From an uncultured Candidatus Melainabacteria bacterium (GTDB lineage Bacteria > Cyanobacteriota > Vampirovibrionia > Gastranaerophilales > Gastranaerophilaceae), in the NCBI GenBank assembly GCA_934692485.1, contig CAKUTX010000003.1:1-64000 (forward strand): a DNA stretch of 64,000 nt, read 5' to 3'. Of the stretch, positions 1-8,955 are shown one piece after another. Position numbers and translations under genes: made by a program. Below the pieces are notes generated by a model, which was given only the letters and a program-made list of their open reading frames with translations, did no database searches and had not been told where the DNA came from. Numbering within the stretch: the first letter of the stretch is position 1; every line of letters begins with the position of its first letter.

Positions 1-111
1 TCTTCCTTTCTCATTGTTTCCTTATGTCATGCATGTCGGCATTCATGGTTATTTTCTTTAATTTTTTATCTTGTTTTATTAATTTTTGTTAAGAAATAGA
101 TTTTAATTTTG

Positions 112-120
112 TGATATATT
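112..120 (+). promoter_or_regulatory. extended -10 promoter of mnmA, probably leaderless
   Basis: The sequence reads TGATATATT, a TG-n extended -10 with TATATT at 115-120. Only 6 nt (GGTAAT) separate it from the ATG at 127, so transcription would start at or next to the A of the start codon. No Shine-Dalgarno sequence precedes the ATG and no -35 lies at 16-18 bp spacing. Confidence 0.5.
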
Positions 121-126
121 GGTAAT

Positions 127-1173
127 ATGGAAAAGCAAAAAACAGCTGTTGTTGCAATGAGTGGCGGTGTAGACAGTTCTGTAACTGCTCTATTGTTAAA
201 GCAACAGGGATACAAAGTTATAGGATTAACAGGAAAGATGCAAGAAACATCTTCCGCAAATCAAGTTGTGCAAAATGCAAAACGAGTTGCAGAAAGGCTT
301 GAGATTGAGCTAATTGTATTTAATGCTTCAGATAGATTTAATAATAAAGTTGTAGACTATTTTATTAATTCTTATAAAAATGGAAAAACACCAAATCCTT
401 GTATAATGTGCAATCAGCACGTAAAATGGGGGTTGTTATTTGATTACGCTACAGAAGTGTTAGAAGCCGATGTATTTGCGACAGGACACTATGCAGATAT
501 TAGATTTGACAACGGCTTTTATAAACTTTATCCAGCAAAAGATGAACATAAGGACCAATTATATTTTCTTTACAGACTTGGGCAAAAACAACTGTCAAAA
601 ACGATTTTTCCGTTATACCATTATGAAAAATCTCAAGTTAAACAAATCGCAATGGATTATAATTTACCACCAAAAGATTCTAAAGAAAGCCAGGACATTT
701 GTTTTATTCAAAAGCCAGAAACAACAAAAAGTTTTCTAAAAAGTCAATTTGGAATAAAAAAAGGTGATTTTATAGATGTACTAACTGGTAAAAAATGGGG
801 TGAGCATCAGGGGTGCTACCAATATACAATCGGCCAACGCAAAGGAATAGGTATAGCAGCTCCATATCCGCTATATGTAATTGATATTGATGCAAATCGG
901 AATATAGTTTATCTTGGAAGAGAAGAAGATAATTACAGAAAAGACTTAAAAATAGTTGATATAAACTGGTCTTATCCGTTACAAAGACAGGAATTTGATG
1001 CTTGGGTAAAAATCAGATATAACATGCCTCACAAAAAAGCACACATTAATATTTATGGTGATTTTTGCGATATTGAATTTTATGAGCCAGTAAATTCCGT
1101 TACTCGCGGACAGTCTTGTGTAATTTATGATTTAGATGACAAGCACTTATTAGGTGGTGGCTTTATTAGCTAA
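127..1173 (+). CDS. mnmA: tRNA-specific 2-thiouridylase MnmA
   Basis: It adds sulfur to C2 of wobble uridine-34 in Lys, Glu and Gln tRNAs in the cytoplasm, using ATP and a persulfide relay. The PP-loop SGGVDSS is at residues 12-18. Cys95 (in the PNPCIMCN segment) and Cys192 (in SQDICFIQ) match the two catalytic cysteines of the family, and the TIGQRKG segment of the central domain is present. At 348 residues it is slightly shorter than typical MnmA (about 360-370), because the loop after the PP-loop strand (residues 36-46) is reduced and lacks the usual W-D and Cys-Cys elements. The start is the first ATG; there is no Shine-Dalgarno, but a -10 hexamer ends 6 nt upstream, so the message may be leaderless. 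hydG follows 63 bp downstream with its own ribosome binding site. Confidence 0.93.
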   Translation: MEKQKTAVVAMSGGVDSSVTALLLKQQGYKVIGLTGKMQETSSANQVVQNAKRVAERLEIELIVFNASDRFNNKVVDYFINSYKNGKTPNPCIMCNQHVKWGLLFDYATEVLEADVFATGHYADIRFDNGFYKLYPAKDEHKDQLYFLYRLGQKQLSKTIFPLYHYEKSQVKQIAMDYNLPPKDSKESQDICFIQKPETTKSFLKSQFGIKKGDFIDVLTGKKWGEHQGCYQYTIGQRKGIGIAAPYPLYVIDIDANRNIVYLGREEDNYRKDLKIVDINWSYPLQRQEFDAWVKIRYNMPHKKAHINIYGDFCDIEFYEPVNSVTRGQSCVIYDLDDKHLLGGGFIS

Positions 1174-1236
1174 AACTAATACCTATTTACTTTTATTGTT
1201 TAAGTTCTATCATGGTGGTATTAGGGAGAAGAAATT

Positions 1237-2658
1237 ATGTATAATCCAAAATCACATATAGCCGATGAATTTATTTCGCATGAAGAAATTTTAGAAACAT
1301 TAAAATATGCAGATGAAAACAAAAATAATTTAGATTTAATAGACGAAATTTTAGCAAAAGCGAAACTGGGCAAAGGTTTAACCCACAAAGAAGCTTCCGT
1401 TTTGTTAGCGTGCAACATTGAAGATAAAAATAAAGAAATATTTGAACTTGCAAAAAAAATCAAACAAGATTATTACGGGAACAGAATTGTACTGTTTGCA
1501 CCCTTATACTTGTCAAATTATTGTGTAAACGGTTGTGTATATTGTCCATACCATGCTAAAAACAAGCATATTCCAAGAAAAAAATTATCCCAAGAAGAAA
1601 TTGCAAGAGAAGTTGAAACACTACAAGATATGGGGCACAAACGTTTGGCTATTGAAGCTGGAGAAGATCCGGTTAACAACCCAATAGAATACATTTTAGA
1701 ATCAATCAAAACGATTTATTCTGTCAAACATAAGAATGGTTCAATTCGTCGTGTAAACGTAAATATTGCAGCGACCTCTGTTGAAAATTATAAAAAGTTA
1801 CATGATGCCGGTATCGGAACATACATTTTGTTTCAAGAAACTTATAACAAAGAAAGTTATGAAACACTTCATCCGACTGGTCCAAAACACAATTACAATT
1901 ATCACACAGAAGCAATGGATAGGGCTATGGAAGGCGGAATTGATGACGTTGGTTTAGGTGTTTTATTCGGATTGGAATCCTACAGATATGAATTTGTCGG
2001 AATTTTAATGCATGCTGAGCATTTAGAAGCTACATATGGTGTTGGGCCTCATACAATCAGCGTTCCAAGAATAAGAAAAGCAGATGATATTGACCCGAAT
2101 GTTTTTGACAACGGGATTGATGATGATATTTTTGCCAAGATTGTTGCTTGTATAAGAATTGCAGTTCCATACACAGGAATGATTGTTTCCACAAGAGAAA
2201 GTGCAAGTTGCAGGGAAAAACTTTTGGCACTTGGTATTTCTCAAGTATCTGGCGGCTCAAAAACAAGTGTTGGAGGATATTTTCAACCAATGCCAGAAAA
2301 AGAAGATTCTGCGCAATTTGATGTTTCTGACAGACGTCCGTTGGATGAAGTCATTAAATGGCTTATGGAACTTGGTTATTTACCAAGTTTTTGTACGGCT
2401 TGTTATCGAAACGGCAGAACAGGTGACAGGTTTATGGAAATTTGCAAAGATAAGCAAATTCATAATTATTGCCATCCAAACGCAATTTTAACATTAAAAG
2501 AATATTTAGAAGATTACGCTTCTTTGGAAACGAAAGCTGTTGGCGAAAAATTAATTTCTCAAGAGCAAAAAACCTTAGAATGCCCTGAATGTGTAAGATT
2601 AAAAGTTGCAGAAAATTTAAAAAGAATTGAAAAAGGTGGCAGAGATTACAATTTCTAA
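1237..2658 (+). CDS. hydG: [FeFe]-hydrogenase maturase HydG (radical SAM tyrosine lyase)
   Basis: HydG cleaves tyrosine to p-cresol and dehydroglycine and builds the Fe(CO)(CN) synthon for the hydrogenase H-cluster. The radical SAM motif CX3CX2C is C96, C100 and C103. The C-terminal CX2CX22C motif that separates HydG from the thiamine enzyme ThiH is intact: C386, C389 and C412, with the signature CTACYRNGRTG. The length of 473 is normal for HydG. The start ATG follows AGGGAGAAGAAATT, a good ribosome binding site. hydE, hydF and the hydrogenase are not in this window, so they must lie elsewhere. The presence of HydG implies fermentative hydrogen metabolism. Confidence 0.95.
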   Translation: MYNPKSHIADEFISHEEILETLKYADENKNNLDLIDEILAKAKLGKGLTHKEASVLLACNIEDKNKEIFELAKKIKQDYYGNRIVLFAPLYLSNYCVNGCVYCPYHAKNKHIPRKKLSQEEIAREVETLQDMGHKRLAIEAGEDPVNNPIEYILESIKTIYSVKHKNGSIRRVNVNIAATSVENYKKLHDAGIGTYILFQETYNKESYETLHPTGPKHNYNYHTEAMDRAMEGGIDDVGLGVLFGLESYRYEFVGILMHAEHLEATYGVGPHTISVPRIRKADDIDPNVFDNGIDDDIFAKIVACIRIAVPYTGMIVSTRESASCREKLLALGISQVSGGSKTSVGGYFQPMPEKEDSAQFDVSDRRPLDEVIKWLMELGYLPSFCTACYRNGRTGDRFMEICKDKQIHNYCHPNAILTLKEYLEDYASLETKAVGEKLISQEQKTLECPECVRLKVAENLKRIEKGGRDYNF

Positions 2659-2667
2659 GAGAATTTG

Positions 2668-2676
2668 TGATATAAT
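2668..2676 (+). promoter_or_regulatory. extended -10 promoter of gatD, near-leaderless
   Basis: TGATATAAT is a perfect extended -10 (TATAAT at 2671-2676) inside the 27-bp gap between hydG and gatD. The ATG is 9 nt further on, so the expected leader is 0-4 nt. No Shine-Dalgarno sequence is present. Confidence 0.5.
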
Positions 2677-2685
2677 ATTTACGTC

Positions 2686-3420
2686 ATGGGAGAGAAAGAT
2701 TTAAAAATATCAATAGCTCATTTATATCCAAAATTACTCAATCTATATGGTGATTTAGGAAATATTATCACTCTAAAAAAACGTTGTGAGTGGCGAGGTA
2801 TTTCTGTAGAAATTAAAAATATTGAGATTGGTGATGATATAGAAGAACATGATTTATATTTTATTGGCGGTGGACAAGACAAGCAACAACAAGATGTTGC
2901 CTCAGAACTTTATAGCAAAAAAGAGTTTTTAATTAATGAACGCGATAAAGGAGCTGTTTTTCTTGGAATTTGCGGAGGATACCAACTTTTTGGGCACTAT
3001 TACCAACCATTTGAAGGAGATAAGCTTATCGGAATTAGCCTTATGGATGCTTATACTGTCGCCGGAAAGAAGAGATTTATCGGAAACGTTACGGTTGAAA
3101 CAGATTTTTTAACACCATCAACTTTAGTCGGGTTTGAAAATCATAGCGGACTAACATTTTTGCAAGGGGATACAAAACCTTTAGGGAAAGTAGTTGTTGG
3201 AAATGGGAATAACGGGCAGGACAAAACTGCTGGCGGAAGATATAAAAACGTTTTTGGAACATATTTACACGGTTCTTTATTACCTAAAAACCCACATTTC
3301 GCAGATTATTTGATAGAACTAGCTCTTGAAAAACGTTATGGAGAAAAAATCAATCTTCCAAAACTTGATGATACAATAGAAAATCAAACACACAAATCAC
3401 TGGTTGGGAAAGCTTATTAA
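2686..3420 (+). CDS. gatD: GatD-like glutamine amidotransferase (lipid II isoglutaminyl synthase subunit)
   Basis: This is a stand-alone class I (CobB/CobQ-like) glutaminase domain of 244 residues. The nucleophile is Cys96 in GICGGYQ and the catalytic histidine is His195 in GTYLHGSLLPKNPHF. The N-terminal HLYPKLLNLYGDLGN segment is characteristic of GatD, which supplies ammonia to MurT for amidating D-Glu of the peptidoglycan stem. The usual partner murT is not adjacent: hydG is upstream and a GtrA-like gene is downstream. The partner must therefore be elsewhere, or this protein serves another ligase. The stop codon overlaps the start of the next gene by one base. Confidence 0.85.
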   Translation: MGEKDLKISIAHLYPKLLNLYGDLGNIITLKKRCEWRGISVEIKNIEIGDDIEEHDLYFIGGGQDKQQQDVASELYSKKEFLINERDKGAVFLGICGGYQLFGHYYQPFEGDKLIGISLMDAYTVAGKKRFIGNVTVETDFLTPSTLVGFENHSGLTFLQGDTKPLGKVVVGNGNNGQDKTAGGRYKNVFGTYLHGSLLPKNPHFADYLIELALEKRYGEKINLPKLDDTIENQTHKSLVGKAY

Positions 3421-3839
3421 TGGAACAAATTTTAAATCTATATAAACAATGGTGTAAAATCCCTGATAAAATTCGATTTTTGTTGGTTGGGGGTGTAAAT
3501 GCCGTATTTTCATATATAATTTTTGCAATTGCAATTTATCTGATTGGCAATGAACATTATCAAATCTGTGTAGCTCTACAATGGATAATTTCATCAGTAT
3601 TCTCTTTTGTAAACCAGAAAATTTTTGTATTTTGTACAAAGGGACATTGGCTGAAAGAATATTTTAAATGCTGTTCGACTTGGGCTGTTAGTTACGCTTG
3701 TAACGCACTTATATTAGAGTTTATTGTCAGATATATATCAAAAAACGTATATTTAAGCCAACTTGTATCAATATTTTTGGCCTCAATCGTTACATACGTA
3801 TTATTCAAATATTACGCATTTAGACATAAAGAATCATGA
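3420..3839 (+). CDS. GtrA-like four-helix membrane protein
   Basis: A 139-residue protein with four hydrophobic segments (about residues 19-40, 46-66, 78-98 and 108-130) and the GtrA-family opening KIRFLLVGGVNAVFSYIIF. GtrA-like proteins are thought to move or hold lipid-linked sugars in the cytoplasmic membrane. It overlaps the gatD stop by one base (TAATG) and has no separate ribosome binding site, so translation is probably coupled to gatD. This pairing with an envelope amidotransferase suggests a cell-wall or glycolipid role (inference). Its last 28 bases overlap the 3' end of the convergent gene on the other strand. Confidence 0.8.
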   Translation: MEQILNLYKQWCKIPDKIRFLLVGGVNAVFSYIIFAIAIYLIGNEHYQICVALQWIISSVFSFVNQKIFVFCTKGHWLKEYFKCCSTWAVSYACNALILEFIVRYISKNVYLSQLVSIFLASIVTYVLFKYYAFRHKES

Positions 3840-4927
3840 GGCAGTATTGGTTGAGATAAAGCCATTTGTTTCCATTTTTCGAGCCATTCTCCATGCAACT
3901 CCATTAGAGTGTCGCCCATAACATATCTGCCATTATTTTTTAGATATAGTAATTTCCTAAAATTCTCCAATGTTAAACTGCTAACTGACACAGTTTCCTC
4001 ATCAACTACTTTTGCGACAACATGTTCCCTAAGCAATTTTTCGTCAATTCCAGTTTCTTTATTCCAAAGTTTAATAACATCATCTAATTTGCTTTTACTA
4101 ACTTTTACTTCTCGAGGAATAATCCTAAATCCACTTTTATAATGAAAAGGAAAAGCGTTTGCTAAAGACAAAACTTCTACAGAATCCAAATTTTCTTGCA
4201 TCATTCTTTCAACTGCCAATTGATGGCCCCTTAAGCCAATACCGGCATATTTAGCAGAACCTTCTTCCGAATCCATCCAACCGGGAGTAATTTTTTTATG
4301 CTCTTTATCAATACCAAACGAACGCTTACCAATTAGATTATACCGATTATCGGAATTTTTAGTAAAAAACAGCCATTCTTCGCAACCGTATTGATCTTCG
4401 CCGATTGACCTAACATATGCTTTTACCGGCTTTCCGGTTGCTTTATCAATAATTGTAGTAACAAAATATCCATCTTCATTTTTGCCTTGTGGAACTTTAA
4501 ATTCAGGAGAATATAATTTTTTCATCGTTTTGGACTCTAATGCAGATTTCGGAAGCTCTTTACTTCTTTCAAAAAATCTAACAGTTTTTTGTTCAAAATC
4601 ACGTAATTTCCCAACAATATTAACTAAATTAATGTCTTTTCCCTCAAACATTAATTTATTATTTCTTTTATAAAGGTTGCTAACACTGGCAGGGAAGTCT
4701 AATCGGGGATTTCCTTTATTATTTTGCAATTTTACTTCTCCCCATGGAATAGATATAGAATGCCCTGTACTCGCAAGACTTGGAATATCTTTGCGCGAAG
4801 CGTCAAAACTCTTAGCTGCTGTACATATTCTACTAAATTCTTCTTTTCCTATGGTTTGAGTTAGAAGTTTTCTATTCGCTATAGTCCAACCATTATGGAC
4901 AAGATTTCTCAGTGACATTACATCCAT
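3812..4927 (-). CDS. hypothetical protein with a GNAT-like segment
   Basis: A 371-residue protein of no recognised family. The middle part (YAGIGLRGHQLAVERMM, then about 15 residues later LANAFPFHYKSGFR) resembles motif A and the last strand of GNAT N-acetyltransferases, which suggests an acyl-CoA-dependent transferase; this is weak evidence. The ATG at 4927 is chosen because an AAGGG sits 10 nt upstream. An in-frame TTG 18 codons further upstream would add a stretch that contains this ribosome binding site. The gene is convergent with the GtrA-like gene and overlaps it by 28 bp, with no terminator between them. Confidence 0.65.
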   Translation of the reverse strand: MDVMSLRNLVHNGWTIANRKLLTQTIGKEEFSRICTAAKSFDASRKDIPSLASTGHSISIPWGEVKLQNNKGNPRLDFPASVSNLYKRNNKLMFEGKDINLVNIVGKLRDFEQKTVRFFERSKELPKSALESKTMKKLYSPEFKVPQGKNEDGYFVTTIIDKATGKPVKAYVRSIGEDQYGCEEWLFFTKNSDNRYNLIGKRSFGIDKEHKKITPGWMDSEEGSAKYAGIGLRGHQLAVERMMQENLDSVEVLSLANAFPFHYKSGFRIIPREVKVSKSKLDDVIKLWNKETGIDEKLLREHVVAKVVDEETVSVSSLTLENFRKLLYLKNNGRYVMGDTLMELHGEWLEKWKQMALSQPILPHDSLCLNA

Positions 4928-5010
4928 GAAAAAAATTCCCTTTTCCAATTTCCCTATATTTATATAAAAACATTTACTCAAAAAAAATTGCGTTAAAATA
5001 ACTTTTTAAT

Positions 5011-5045
5011 AAAAAAAAAGAGAATATCTTTATGATATTCTCTTT
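5011..5045 (-). terminator. intrinsic terminator downstream of proS
   Basis: AAAGAGAATATC (5017-5028) pairs with GATATTCTCTTT (5034-5045). The A-run at 5011-5019 reads as a T-run on the minus strand, so it is oriented to end proS transcription. Confidence 0.8.
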
Positions 5046-5060
5046 AAAATATAAACTACA

Positions 5061-6797
5061 CTATATATTATTTTTTATTATTTTAATTAATCTATCAAAA
5101 GCTTCTTCTGGAGTGTATTTTTCTTGTTCTCCTGTTTCTCTGACTTTGTATTCAACGAAACCGTCATTAATTGTTTTCCCAACTGTAACTCTAAATGGGA
5201 AACCAATTAAGTCTGCATCTTTAAATTTAACACCGGCACGTTCATCTCTATCATCAAGTACAACTTCAACTCCGGCTGCTTGCAATTTTTCATACATATC
5301 ATTTGCAACTTTCATTTGTAGTTCATCTTTAATATTAACCGGAACAATAACAACATGATATGGAGCAATTGCAATCGGCCATTTGATACCGTGTTCATCA
5401 TAATGAGCTTCAATTGCGGCAGCTGCTGTTCTTGTAACACCAATACCGTAACAACCCATTACATATGGATGAGTTTTTCCGTTAACATCTGTATAAACAG
5501 CGTTCATAGGTTCAGAATATTTTGTTCCGAGTTTAAAAATATTACCAACTTCAATACCTTTTGTTATTTGTAAAGGTTTTCCGCAAACTGGACAATATTC
5601 TCCACGTTCAACAAGTCTAATATCAGCATATTTAATTTCATCAATACCTAAATCAGACAAATTTGCGCCAACTAAATGTTTATCCGTTTGGTTTATACCA
5701 ACTACAAAATTTTTCATGTCACGAACTGTTTCGTCTGCAACTATAGTCAAATCAGCCATACCTTTTGGACCAATAAATCCAGGGATAGCATCAAATCCAT
5801 GATTTGCCATAACTTCTTCTATTTCTGCAGAAGATGCAATTCTAATATCAATACCGCCAACAGCGTTCATTAATTTTGTTTCTTCAACAGACTTGTCCGC
5901 CCTTATCAAAGCTAAAACAGGTTTTTTATCAACAATATAAACAAGTGTTTTCAAAATCATCGTATCAGGAATATTTAAAAATTTGCTTAACTCGTCAATA
6001 GAATGTGTATTTGGAGTATCCAAAATTTTTGTTTCAGGGAAAAATTCTTTTCCATCAACAGCTGCTTCTGGCAATTTTGAAATTGCATGGTTAGAATTTG
6101 CAGAATAATCGCAATCATTACAGTAGAATACGTCATTTTCGCCTGCATCTGTATCTGTGATAACCATAAATTCATGAGAAACACTACCACCTATAGCACC
6201 AGAATCTGACTGAACCATTTTTGTTGCAAGCCCACATCTGTCAAAAATTTTCTTATAAGCTTGTGCCATATTTTTATATTCTTTATCAAGCCCAGCCTCG
6301 TCTATATCAAAGCTATATGCGTCTTTCATGATAAATTCACGACCTCTTAAAAGTCCATAGCGAGGTCTTATTTCATCTCTAAATTTCAATTGAATTTGAT
6401 ATAAATTTACAGGAAGTTGTTTATATGATTTTAAAACATCTCTTGCAACTGACGTAATAATTTCTTCATGAGTTGGTCCAAGACACATTTCTCTATCATG
6501 TCTATCCTTCATTCTCATAAGTTCTTTGCCATAAACTTCCCATCTGCCAGATTCAACCCATAGTTCTTTAGGTTGGACAAATGGCATAGACAATTCTTGA
6601 GCTCCAGCTCTATCCATTTCTTCTCTAATTATATTTTCAATTTTTTTCAAAACTCTCCACATTAATGGAGTATAAGTATAAACTCCAGGAATCAACTTTT
6701 TTATATAGCCGGCTCTGCCAAGCATTTTATGAGAAATAACTTCCGCATCTGAAGGAAATTCTCTCAAAGTTTGTACAAACATTTTTGACATTTTCAT
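5061..6797 (-). CDS. proS: prolyl-tRNA synthetase
   Basis: It charges tRNA-Pro in the cytoplasm. The 578-residue protein has the bacterial-type ProRS layout: class II motif 1 region (PGVYTYTPLMWRVLKKIE), motif 2 (FRDEIRPRYGLLRGREF), a YbaK-like editing insertion in the middle (LNIPDTMILKTLVYIVD and ATG-like GFIGPKGMADL regions), motif 3 (MGCYGIGVTRT) and the C-terminal anticodon-binding domain. The ATG at 6797 is chosen because GTGAGGA lies 8 nt upstream as the ribosome binding site. A GTG start 15 nt earlier would use that same site as coding sequence and is unlikely. It is the last gene of a minus-strand run (TPR, thyX, antiporter, proS). Confidence 0.95.
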   Translation of the reverse strand: MKMSKMFVQTLREFPSDAEVISHKMLGRAGYIKKLIPGVYTYTPLMWRVLKKIENIIREEMDRAGAQELSMPFVQPKELWVESGRWEVYGKELMRMKDRHDREMCLGPTHEEIITSVARDVLKSYKQLPVNLYQIQLKFRDEIRPRYGLLRGREFIMKDAYSFDIDEAGLDKEYKNMAQAYKKIFDRCGLATKMVQSDSGAIGGSVSHEFMVITDTDAGENDVFYCNDCDYSANSNHAISKLPEAAVDGKEFFPETKILDTPNTHSIDELSKFLNIPDTMILKTLVYIVDKKPVLALIRADKSVEETKLMNAVGGIDIRIASSAEIEEVMANHGFDAIPGFIGPKGMADLTIVADETVRDMKNFVVGINQTDKHLVGANLSDLGIDEIKYADIRLVERGEYCPVCGKPLQITKGIEVGNIFKLGTKYSEPMNAVYTDVNGKTHPYVMGCYGIGVTRTAAAAIEAHYDEHGIKWPIAIAPYHVVIVPVNIKDELQMKVANDMYEKLQAAGVEVVLDDRDERAGVKFKDADLIGFPFRVTVGKTINDGFVEYKVRETGEQEKYTPEEAFDRLIKIIKNNI

Positions 6798-6853
6798 AAT
6801 TAAAATCCTCACATATCTTTTGAGTTAATTTTAACATAAAAAAGTAGAAAGTG

Positions 6854-8152
6854 TTAAAAAAGAATTACAGCAAGAAGCGCAAACAATATCAGAGGAATAT
6901 TGTAGTGTAAAAATGTAGGAATACAGGTATCTTTTATGTGTTCATGTTGACCATCAACATTAAGTCCCTGAGTTGGACCGAGGGTTGTTCCTGATGCCGG
7001 AGAGCCCGCATCTCCCAATGCAGCGGCCGCAGCAAACACTGCAATTGCTTCCATCGGATTAAACCCAAGATGGATAAATATTGGCACAAACAATACTGCC
7101 AATATCGGAATTGTACCAAAAGACGTTCCAATCCCAATAGTAATAAACAATCCGACAACTAACATTAAAAATGCCGCCAAAAGTTTTGAACCCATCATAA
7201 ACGGAATTAAGCCATTTACAAGCAAGTCAATGCTTCCAGTTGATTGTAATACTCCTGCGAACCCAGCAGCAACAAGCATTACAAAAGCAACATAACCCAT
7301 CAAGCCAATTCCTTCATTTATCAATATATCCATTTTTTCCGGATTAATCGCTCTCGTCCCAAAAATTATTGTCAAACCTATTAGAGCTCCCAGAGGCAAA
7401 GACTTTGTACAAAGCTGAACAACTAAAGTCGCAATAGCAGCAAACAAAGTAATATAATGGCTTCCTGTAAACCTCAAAGATTTTCGTCTATTTTCTCTAA
7501 ATTGAATATCTTTATATTCTCTTGGTTTTCTGTACGAAACAAATATTGCCCATAACAAACCACATAACAAGCCAACTCCTAAAATCCAAACAGACTGCCA
7601 AACATCATTGACAGAAACTTGCATTCCATTAGCTGTCATGTTATCAGCAAGAAGTCGCTGAAAAATCAACCCAAACCCAGCCGGAAAAACTATGTACGGG
7701 GTAACTAACCCGAATGCTAGAGCGCAAGAAACAGCCCTTCTATCTAATTTTAGTTTATTTATTAAATGAATAAGCGGAGGGATTATCACCGGAATAAATG
7801 CAATATGTACAGGTATAAGGTTTTGAGATGCACATGCCAGTAATGTTAATACTAAAAGCAACATAAATTTATTGTTTTTAATTAGCAACGAAATCCTTTT
7901 TGCTAAAACATCAGCAAGTCCTGTATGAGCCATAGCAGCAGCAAATGTTCCCAACAAAATATAACTTAATGCTGTTTCACTGTTTTGCCCCATACCGTTT
8001 ATAAATACATCCATAATCTGTCCAGCATGCATTCCGGCAACTTTTCCAGCAACTATTGCAGAAACAAGTAATGCTAACAAAACATTTACTCTGCACAAGC
8101 AAAGCACACAAAGCAAAATTACTGATACAATTATCGGGTTAAATATAATCAT
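6854..8152 (-). CDS. Na+/H+ antiporter-family transporter (YuiF/NhaC-like)
   Basis: A 432-residue integral membrane protein with about 11-12 hydrophobic segments in two similar halves. Conserved-looking elements include SQNLIPVHIAFIPVIIPPL in the first half and GIGTSFGTIPILAVLFVPIF followed by GDAGSPASGTTLGPT in the second. These fit the ion-transporter superfamily that contains NhaC and YuiF-type proteins. The substrate cannot be told from sequence; Na+/H+ exchange and amino-acid (histidine) uptake have both been suggested for relatives. It starts 29 bp after thyX and ends 56 bp before proS on the same strand. Confidence 0.75.
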   Translation of the reverse strand: MIIFNPIIVSVILLCVLCLCRVNVLLALLVSAIVAGKVAGMHAGQIMDVFINGMGQNSETALSYILLGTFAAAMAHTGLADVLAKRISLLIKNNKFMLLLVLTLLACASQNLIPVHIAFIPVIIPPLIHLINKLKLDRRAVSCALAFGLVTPYIVFPAGFGLIFQRLLADNMTANGMQVSVNDVWQSVWILGVGLLCGLLWAIFVSYRKPREYKDIQFRENRRKSLRFTGSHYITLFAAIATLVVQLCTKSLPLGALIGLTIIFGTRAINPEKMDILINEGIGLMGYVAFVMLVAAGFAGVLQSTGSIDLLVNGLIPFMMGSKLLAAFLMLVVGLFITIGIGTSFGTIPILAVLFVPIFIHLGFNPMEAIAVFAAAAALGDAGSPASGTTLGPTQGLNVDGQHEHIKDTCIPTFLHYNIPLILFALLAVILF

Positions 8153-8181
8153 AGTGACCTAATTTACAGGAATTAAATTTA

Positions 8182-8883
8182 TTACTGTAATGCCTCCAAT
8201 TTTGCTTTTCTTCCACAAGATTTATCTTCATCACAAAAGCCTAATCTTTCACACTTTGGAACTAAATATGGTTTAAGCCACGGTTCAACTTTCACAAGCT
8301 CATCACACATCATCTTAACCATTGTTCTTATTTCATATTGTGCTCGAGAACACAATCTCAAATTAGCCAAGTGAATCATTTCTCTTAAATTTAAGCTTGT
8401 AACAAGTGAAGTTGTTGTTGCATTTGGCAAAACAGCTCTTGCATCTTCTGCTGGTACGCCAGCTTCGACAAACTCTTGGTACTGCTCCGAAATTTTTGTC
8501 ATAAACTGTTCAAATTTTTCTTTAAGCTCGGGATTTTTGTCAATTGTTGGCGGAATGATATAATCAAATTGCCCTTTCTCTTTCACATATCTTTGAGATT
8601 TTTGTGAAAAAGACATATGACGATGTCTTACAAGTTGATGAGTACATGCTCTTGATACATTCGAAATAGCAAAACTAACCTGAATATGCTCAATTGTTGA
8701 GTAATGTCCTGATGAAATAACCCTCTCTATTAACTTTAACATTTTTGCTTCATCATCAGTACTTTCATAAATATTGAAAGGTGTATCAGCACTATAACAA
8801 GTTCTACATGCCGTATATACAACTTTTAACATATTATCCGGTCTAGAAATCAAATTAACAACCGGTTTATTATTCTTTTCCAT
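8182..8883 (-). CDS. thyX: flavin-dependent thymidylate synthase ThyX
   Basis: It makes dTMP from dUMP using methylene-tetrahydrofolate, FAD and NADPH. The ThyX signature is at residues 86-98 (RHRHMSFSQKSQR), with serine where the consensus often has asparagine at the eighth position; Ser there is also common in the family. The start at 8883 follows GAGGGATAT; an in-frame ATG 14 codons upstream would include that site. Length is 233. No thyA was seen in the window. Its partners in dTTP synthesis may be the two thymidylate-kinase genes at 21.6-22.9 kb. Confidence 0.95.
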   Translation of the reverse strand: MEKNNKPVVNLISRPDNMLKVVYTACRTCYSADTPFNIYESTDDEAKMLKLIERVISSGHYSTIEHIQVSFAISNVSRACTHQLVRHRHMSFSQKSQRYVKEKGQFDYIIPPTIDKNPELKEKFEQFMTKISEQYQEFVEAGVPAEDARAVLPNATTTSLVTSLNLREMIHLANLRLCSRAQYEIRTMVKMMCDELVKVEPWLKPYLVPKCERLGFCDEDKSCGRKAKLEALQ

Positions 8884-8955
8884 ATATCCCTCACTAAAAT
8901 TTCTTTCATTGCAATTATAACACATCTAGCAATTAAGGCAATACAATATAAACTT

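Noticed and set aside
1-126. A gene end or RNA in the first 126 bases
   Set aside because: The stretch is AT-rich with no convincing frame or structure; it only supplies the mnmA promoter.
470-739. Alternative plus-strand frame inside mnmA
   Set aside because: It overlaps a clear enzyme gene, with no ribosome binding site and no homology.
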